A stretch of 27,489 nucleotides of DNA from CAZGSV01 sp964528605 (GTDB lineage Bacteria; Armatimonadota; Zipacnadia; CAZGSV01): assembly GCA_964528605.1 (NCBI GenBank), contig CAZGSV010000036.1, positions 1-27,489 of the forward strand, given 5' to 3'. The position numbers and the translations under genes are program-made. Each line of letters opens with the position of its first letter. Position 1 is the first letter of the stretch. The notes under the pieces are model-generated. The model was not told the origin of the DNA and did not search any database. It saw nothing but the letters and a program-made list of their open reading frames with translations. Below are positions 23,064 to 27,489 of this stretch, one piece after another.

Positions 23064-23987
23064 ATGAGTCGCCGTGTGGTAGTGCTGATTGCGATGCTTT
23101 TCGCGGCGGGCGTGGTGGTCCTGGGCTGTTCGTTGGGCGGTGGTGGTGCGGGGGCTCGAGGTGCCCGGGGTGGCTTAGGCGCAGGTGCCGCGAGTGACGA
23201 AGGCTTGGACCTTGGAGACGGGGGCGGCCCCGCGCGTGGCGTGGGTGCAACGTCGGCGGGCAAGCCTGCGGCCAAGCCCGCCACCAAGGCAGCTCCAGCC
23301 CCGCGGCCAGCCAGCGCAACGGCTGCCGGGGGCAAGAGGGGTGCCAAGCGAGGCGCCGCCGTTCCGACTGTCGCTCCGGCGGCGCGCGCCGCGGCCGGGG
23401 CCGCAGCCGGTGCGCGTGCCGGCGGGGGAGGCATAAGCCTTGGCAGTATCCCGCGCGACGCGCAGGGCTATCCCAAGAGTTGGACCGACCCGAAGACACC
23501 ATCGGAGCTGCGCGCGGTGAAAGAGCGCATCTACGGCGCTGGGTTGCCTCGCGGACGAGAGATTCCGCAGGGACCGACGATGTCGGAGATCAATGCGGCT
23601 AAGCAGGCGCGCCTGCAGCGAGGGGTGCCGGCCAGCGAGAAGCGAATCGTGCCGGGCGGGGCGGGGATGTACGCGCTCGTATGGGCCGGCGTAACCGGCC
23701 AGACCGGGCTCATGACCAAGTGGTATCGGGAGAGCAAGAGCGCGTGGGGTGGGATGAGGCCCGAGGCCGACTCCATCGTGGGCTTCTACGGCGTGGACTG
23801 GCGGCAGATCAAAGTGGCGCCCGGCGCGCCTGGAGTGGGCGCCTTAGTCCTGGCTCAGGCGACTGCCCGGCCCGGGCGCGCCGCTGCTGGGCCCGCCTTT
23901 GGTGCAGTGCCAGGCCCTGTGGTGCGAGCGCCAGGCATGGGAACTGGCAGGGCTGTCGGCGGACGTGGCAGGCGGGAGGAGAAGTAG
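23064..23987 (+). CDS. Ala/Gly-rich lipoprotein of unknown function within the lpt cluster
   Basis: 307 aa from ATG 23064, which has GGGGG 8 bases upstream; ATG 23058 is possible but too close to that site. The N-terminus is a lipoprotein signal peptide with lipobox VLGCS (Cys22 from this start). Residues about 25-130 are low complexity, rich in Gly, Ala, Lys and Arg, probably a flexible, basic periplasmic tether. Residues about 132-265 look folded (SIPRDAQGYPKSWTDPKTPSELRA in part, KERIYGAG, EKRIVPGG, VTGQTGLMTKWYRESKSAWGG, VGFYGVDWRQIKV), followed by a Gly/Arg-rich tail. I recognise no family. Its place between LptC and LptA, with its own promoter, suggests an envelope role, perhaps with Lpt or peptidoglycan; that is inference. 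Confidence 0.75.
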   Translation: MSRRVVVLIAMLFAAGVVVLGCSLGGGGAGARGARGGLGAGAASDEGLDLGDGGGPARGVGATSAGKPAAKPATKAAPAPRPASATAAGGKRGAKRGAAVPTVAPAARAAAGAAAGARAGGGGISLGSIPRDAQGYPKSWTDPKTPSELRAVKERIYGAGLPRGREIPQGPTMSEINAAKQARLQRGVPASEKRIVPGGAGMYALVWAGVTGQTGLMTKWYRESKSAWGGMRPEADSIVGFYGVDWRQIKVAPGAPGVGALVLAQATARPGRAAAGPAFGAVPGPVVRAPGMGTGRAVGGRGRREEK

Positions 23988-24189
23988 CGCAGGCGCCGGC
24001 CCGCGGAGAGCGTAGCAGTTGGCAGTGCGTTTGGCATAAGGCCGCTTGTGCGTGAGGTGTTTGCCGAAGGCGGCGCCAGGCGAGGTGTCCATTGGCGGCT
24101 CGAGGTGGCGGGGGGGGCGGTGAGTAGGCTTGGCGGGTGGTTCTTTGACGCGCAATACCGCAGCCTGCCGGGAAGTGAGATATGAGCCG

Positions 24190-24729
24190 ATGTTGAGACG
24201 CGGCATCATCGTTTGCTTGGCGCTGCTTGTGGCCGTGCTGGCGCTGCGGCGCGCGCTGGCCCAAGAGCAGCCCTCGCAGCAGCGGTTGCGGGTCACGGCT
24301 GACGAGATCGCGTTCGACGCAAAGGAAGGGACTCTGGTGGCGGCCGGGGGGGTGCGGATGACGGGGGCCGACCTGCTCCTCACTTGTGGCCGGTTGCAGG
24401 CGAGCGTGGATCAGAAAGCGGGCACGCTGAGCGCCGTCGAGGCCACCGAAAACGTGCAGTTCGAAATGCGCTACCACCAGCAAGAGCAAGAGTGGCAGGT
24501 TACGGCGGCGGCGGCGCGGGCGCGCTTCCTCCCGCAAGAAAGGGTGCTCGTGGCAGAGGGCGGAGCAGTCGTTGAGGTCAAGGCGGCGGAGCCCAGCGAC
24601 CAGCACTACCGGCTGAGCGGAGACTCGGTGGAGTTTGATCTGGACCAGCGGCGCTTGGTGGCGCGGAAGGAGCAAAGCCAGCCGGAGATGGAGATAACGC
24701 TTCCCTCCCGGCCACCGGCGGCCCAGTAG
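24190..24729 (+). CDS. lptA: LptA/OstA-like periplasmic lipopolysaccharide transport protein
   Basis: 179 aa from ATG 24190; the frame is open upstream to 24130 but the Met before LRRGIIVCLALL gives a proper signal peptide cleaved near ALA-QEQ (residues 22-27). The mature part is an OstA-like beta-jellyroll: RVTADEIAFDAKEGTLVAAGGV (34-55) and MTGADLLLTCGRLQASVD match the repeated strand pattern of LptA N-terminal domains, and a second similar unit begins at SGDSVEFDLDQRRLVA (143-158). LptA oligomers form the periplasmic bridge between LptC and the outer-membrane LptD. It lies 5 bases before lptB, the common lptA-lptB order. No LptD gene is in the window. Confidence 0.82.
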   Translation: MLRRGIIVCLALLVAVLALRRALAQEQPSQQRLRVTADEIAFDAKEGTLVAAGGVRMTGADLLLTCGRLQASVDQKAGTLSAVEATENVQFEMRYHQQEQEWQVTAAAARARFLPQERVLVAEGGAVVEVKAAEPSDQHYRLSGDSVEFDLDQRRLVARKEQSQPEMEITLPSRPPAAQ

Positions 24730-24734
24730 CGGCT

Positions 24735-25454
24735 TTGTTGCTCTCGCTCGAGGACGCGGTCAAGACTTACCAAGGCCGGAATGTCGTTGACGGCGTCTCG
24801 CTGGAGGTGCGCCAGGGCGAGGTCGTGGGGCTGCTGGGGCCGAACGGGGCGGGGAAGACTACCAGTTTCTACATGATCGTCGGGTTGGTGCCACCGAACC
24901 GGGGCAGGGTGAGGTTCGATTCCGAGGACATCACCAAAATGCCCATGTACCAGCGCGCCCGGCGGGGCATCGGCTACCTGGCGCAGGAGCCCTCGGTCTT
25001 CCGCAGGCTGACGGTGGAGCAGAACCTGCTGCTGGTGCTGGAGATGCAGCCGCTCACGCGGGCGGAGCGCCTGGAGAAGGCGAACGCGCTCATGGAGAAG
25101 TTCGGCGTGACCCACCTGCGCGACCAGCTGGCGTACCAGTTGTCTGGCGGCGAGCGGCGCCGGGTGGAGATTGCCCGCGCCCTGGCCACGGACCCCCAGT
25201 TCATGCTCTTGGACGAGCCTTTCACCGGCATTGACCCCCGGGCCGTGGATGACATTCAGGCGATGATGAGCCAGATGAAAGCGGAGGGCATCGGCATCCT
25301 GGTAACGGACCACAGCGTGCGCGAGACGCTGCAGATAACCAACCGCGCTTACATTCTGCACGAGGGCCGGGTTATTGCTTCGGGGACGCCGGAGCAGGTC
25401 TTGCAGGACCCGCTGGCGCGCCGCTTCTACTTTGGAGACCGGTTCAACGTCTAG
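24735..25454 (+). CDS. lptB: LptB, lipopolysaccharide export ABC ATPase
   Basis: 239 aa, normal LptB length. Cytoplasmic ATPase that powers extraction of lipopolysaccharide from the inner membrane together with LptF/LptG. All ABC motifs are present: Walker A GPNGAGKTT at 35-43, Q-loop Gln84 (YLAQEPSVF), signature LSGGE at 136-140, Walker B FMLLDE at 156-161 and H-loop His193 (TDHSVRETL). GIGYLAQEPSVFRRLTVEQN and DEPFTGIDP are typical of LptB rather than generic ABC proteins. The start is TTG 24735 or the adjacent TTG 24738; no ATG fits. It lies 5 bases after lptA and 23 before lptF/G. Confidence 0.95.
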   Translation: MLLSLEDAVKTYQGRNVVDGVSLEVRQGEVVGLLGPNGAGKTTSFYMIVGLVPPNRGRVRFDSEDITKMPMYQRARRGIGYLAQEPSVFRRLTVEQNLLLVLEMQPLTRAERLEKANALMEKFGVTHLRDQLAYQLSGGERRRVEIARALATDPQFMLLDEPFTGIDPRAVDDIQAMMSQMKAEGIGILVTDHSVRETLQITNRAYILHEGRVIASGTPEQVLQDPLARRFYFGDRFNV

Positions 25455-25477
25455 TCCGCTAGCGCCGCCGCAGACAG

Positions 25478-26632
25478 ATGAAACTGGTTGACCGCTACTT
25501 GCTGCGGGAGTTGCTGATCCCGTTCGCCTTCGGGGTTGCCGCCTTTACCTCCATCTTGTTCGCGGGCGGCTTCCTGTTCGACCTCATGAAGATGGTGTCG
25601 GAGCAGCAGGCCCGCCTGCTGGACGTCGCGCGGCTCGTGATCTATCACCTACCGACGCTGGTGGTAGTGACCTTCCCCATGTCGGTGCTGCTCGCCGTGC
25701 TGCTCGCGGTCGGGCGGCTGTCGGGCGAGTCGGAGTTGGTGGCGTGCTACGCGGGGGGGATATCGCTGTGGCGGCTGCTGACGCCGCTGCTCGTTTTCGG
25801 CGTGCTAGTGGCGGGCTTGACCTTGCTCTTCAACGAGATGGTGGTGCCGACCGGAGCCGAGCGCTATGAGATGCTGAAGCAGGCTCTGAGCCGAGGGAAA
25901 CCGGGGGTGCAACAGGATATTGTGACCCGAGACCCGAGCGGTGGGCCGCCGGCCAGGATCATCTTCGCGCGGGAGTTCGACCTGCGCCGATCTGCCCTGC
26001 GCGACCTGGACTTGTTCGAGTACAGCAAGGGCAGGCTGGTCGTGGTGGTCCACTGCGCGGAGGCAATCTGGAGGGGATCGCACTGGGAACTGTACGAGGG
26101 CTTCGTGCAGAGCATTCAGCGTCCGCTCCGGCGGGAGCCGACAGGTGGCAACCCCGCGGAACCCAAGAGCGCTGAGGACGCAAGGCAGCGCGGGGTGCTG
26201 GTCTTTGAGTTCAGCAGTATTGTCCGGGACCTGGGCAAGACTCCGGAGGACATCGCGCGCGAGCAGAAGAAGCCACGCGACATGAGCGCCAAGGAACTGA
26301 GGGAGGAGATGGAGGCGCTGCAGCAGGCGGGGGCGCAGGTCAGCCGGCTACTGGCGGAATTGCAGGTGCAGTGGCACCTGCGCTTCGCCATTCCTTTGGC
26401 CTCGTTGGCCTTTGTGTTGGTGGCGGCGCCGCTGTCACTGCGCCGGCAGCGCACCTCGGGCGCCTTGGGGCTCGGCTTGAGCGTGCTCATCATCTTTGCC
26501 TACTATGTGCTCCTGAACTGGACGCGCATATTGGGAGAGCGGGGCGTGCTGCCCGCGGCGCCGGCGGCGTGGACGGCTAACGTGGTGACGGGGGTGCTGG
26601 GGATAGTCTTGCTCTGGAGAGCGTCGCGATAG
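25478..26632 (+). CDS. LptF/LptG family permease (YjgP/YjgQ)
   Basis: 384 aa, normal for the family. It forms the membrane part of the LptB2FG transporter. Begins with the family signature MKLVDRYLLRELLIPF; three N-terminal spans lie at about 12-34, 52-78 and 93-117, then a periplasmic beta-jellyroll domain at about 120-300, and three C-terminal spans at about 302-322, 332-351 and 360-381. The loop between spans 2 and 3 (LAVGRLSGESELVACYAGGIS) is the coupling-helix region that contacts LptB. Only one LptF/G gene is seen, so the partner may be elsewhere or the protein may work as a homodimer. An inserted basic/Glu-rich stretch (about 215-300) is longer than in E. coli relatives by eye. Confidence 0.93.
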   Translation: MKLVDRYLLRELLIPFAFGVAAFTSILFAGGFLFDLMKMVSEQQARLLDVARLVIYHLPTLVVVTFPMSVLLAVLLAVGRLSGESELVACYAGGISLWRLLTPLLVFGVLVAGLTLLFNEMVVPTGAERYEMLKQALSRGKPGVQQDIVTRDPSGGPPARIIFAREFDLRRSALRDLDLFEYSKGRLVVVVHCAEAIWRGSHWELYEGFVQSIQRPLRREPTGGNPAEPKSAEDARQRGVLVFEFSSIVRDLGKTPEDIAREQKKPRDMSAKELREEMEALQQAGAQVSRLLAELQVQWHLRFAIPLASLAFVLVAAPLSLRRQRTSGALGLGLSVLIIFAYYVLLNWTRILGERGVLPAAPAAWTANVVTGVLGIVLLWRASR

Positions 26633-26634
26633 CG

Positions 26635-27489
26635 GTGAGCGGCGGGGGCTACAGCCTGCAACTGGTCGTCGGGCTGGTAGTGCTGGCCGCCGTTATTGCG
26701 TATCTCGGTGACTATCTCGGGTGGCGCCTGGGCCGTCGGCGCATATCCCTGTTGGGCTTGCGTCCACGGCAGACAGCCAGGCTGATCACGGTGGTTGCAG
26801 GGGTTCTGATCACTGGGGTGACGGTGGCGGTAACGGCTGCTCTGCTGCCGGAGGTGCGCGCTGCGCTCTTTCAGGTGGCGTATCTGCGGCAGCAGGCGGC
26901 AACCCTGGAGAGCCAGAACCGCACGCTCGCGGAGGCGGTAAAGGCGGCACAAGCGGATTTCCAGGCGGCCGAAGCCCAACTGGAGTCGGCCCGCAAGGAG
27001 ACCGAGTCCGCGAAGGCGCAGCGGGCGGAAGCCGTACGCAGCGCCGAGCAGGCTCGGGCCGTGCTCGCGCGCGCCAACAGGGAACTGAAAGACAGACAGG
27101 CGCGGCTGCGCGCCACCGAAGACAAACTGCGCCGCACGGAGGCGGGCTACCAGCAGGCCAAGGAGGACTTGAAGCAGGCGCAGGAGCGCCTGGCGCAGGC
27201 GCGTGGGGACGTGGAGGGGGCAAAGGAGGAAGTGAAACGGGCGGTGGCCACGGTCAGTTCCTACGAGGAGGAACTGGCGCGCCTGCGGGTAGACACCCAG
27301 CGCTACCGGGACGAGGTTGACCGCCTGCTCATCACCATCAGAGACGTAAGCGCGGTGCTGGAGGCCATCGGCTCCGGCGAAGTCATCTACATGGTCGGCG
27401 AGGAGTTGGCGCGGGCGGTGATCGCCAAGGGGCTGAGCGGCGAACAGATTCGGGCCCAACTGGCCCCGCTGCTGCGCCAAGCGGAGCAG
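26635..27489 (+). CDS. DUF3084-type membrane-anchored coiled-coil protein (3' truncated by window)
   Basis: The frame runs without a stop from GTG 26635, two bases after the lptF/G stop, to the window end: 285 residues, incomplete. The first span is at about 8-24, followed by the family hallmark GDYLGWRLGRRRISLLGLRPRQTA in part (GDYLG at 25-29, LLGLRPRQTA at 39-48), then a second span (about 48-71). Residues about 76-235 are a strongly charged coiled coil (AQAD, AEAQLESARKE, ERLAQARGD), then a small globular start (LLITIRDVSAVLEAIG, GEVIYMVGEELARAVI). DUF3084 has no known function; a mid-cell or envelope scaffold is a guess. Similar proteins occur in cyanobacteria and other diderms. Its position abutting lptF/G suggests a link to envelope assembly. 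Confidence 0.82.
   Translation, partial: MSGGGYSLQLVVGLVVLAAVIAYLGDYLGWRLGRRRISLLGLRPRQTARLITVVAGVLITGVTVAVTAALLPEVRAALFQVAYLRQQAATLESQNRTLAEAVKAAQADFQAAEAQLESARKETESAKAQRAEAVRSAEQARAVLARANRELKDRQARLRATEDKLRRTEAGYQQAKEDLKQAQERLAQARGDVEGAKEEVKRAVATVSSYEEELARLRVDTQRYRDEVDRLLITIRDVSAVLEAIGSGEVIYMVGEELARAVIAKGLSGEQIRAQLAPLLRQAEQ

Noticed and set aside
24048..24185. 45-codon GTG frame between the lipoprotein and lptA
   Set aside because: No ribosome site, in frame with the lipoprotein stop (read-through frame), contains a G8 run and no recognisable pattern.
26503..27480. 325-codon minus-strand frame at the window end
   Set aside because: It overlaps the end of lptF/G and the DUF3084 gene, whose plus-strand motifs and coiled coil are clear.
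1..27489. CRISPR array, tRNA, rRNA, riboswitch or defence island
   Set aside because: No direct-repeat/spacer pattern, no tRNA T-arm or acceptor pairing, no rRNA segments and no recognised defence genes were seen on reading both strands by eye.

Overview
The window is a high-GC chromosomal segment from a diderm bacterium that has flagella. It carries a lipopolysaccharide-export (Lpt) gene set and a flagellar cap gene, and it uses many GTG and TTG starts. The mix of secreted NPCBM/GH36 enzymes, a compact lptC-lptA-lptB-lptF/G order followed by a DUF3084 gene, and GT-C membrane proteins recalls Armatimonadota or a related little-cultured diderm lineage. That placement is inference only; no rRNA or marker gene is present to fix it.

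Layout: (1) 1-11301, plus strand, is a carbohydrate-catabolism cluster. It holds a 5'-truncated zinc-dependent sugar-alcohol/alcohol dehydrogenase, an unrecognised small protein, a secreted GH42-like clan GH-A glycosidase, a secreted NPCBM-GH36 alpha-galactosidase, a secreted six-hairpin (alpha/alpha toroid) glycosidase-like protein, an IS200/RAYT-type HUH transposase, and a second NPCBM-GH36 enzyme. Genes overlap or nearly abut, which suggests co-transcription. (2) 11556-13109, minus strand, is an aldehyde dehydrogenase, followed by about 520 bases with REP-like palindromes and no convincing gene. (3) 13631-18193, minus strand, is fliD-fliS with an unusually large FliD (1388 aa); a near-consensus sigma-28 promoter lies just upstream. 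(4) 18317-27489, plus strand, is an envelope-biogenesis cluster: a metallophosphoesterase with an altered GNHE motif, a 52-aa single-span membrane protein, two GT-C-type polytopic membrane proteins, LptC-like, an Ala/Gly-rich lipoprotein with its own promoter, LptA-like, LptB, LptF/G and a DUF3084 protein cut by the window end.

How the parts fit: the glycosidases would release galactose and other sugars outside the cytoplasm, and the dehydrogenase would oxidise a sugar or polyol inside. The Lpt genes would form the ATP-driven bridge that carries lipopolysaccharide-like glycolipid to the outer membrane. The GT-C proteins may decorate that lipid or another envelope glycan.

The points most worth a second look are the palindromic REP pair that lies in frame inside the transposase gene, the sigma-28 promoter overlapping a divergent promoter ahead of giant fliD, the small coupled membrane protein, and the unknown lipoprotein embedded in the lpt operon. 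I did not find a clear defence system, CRISPR array or complete novel multi-gene system.
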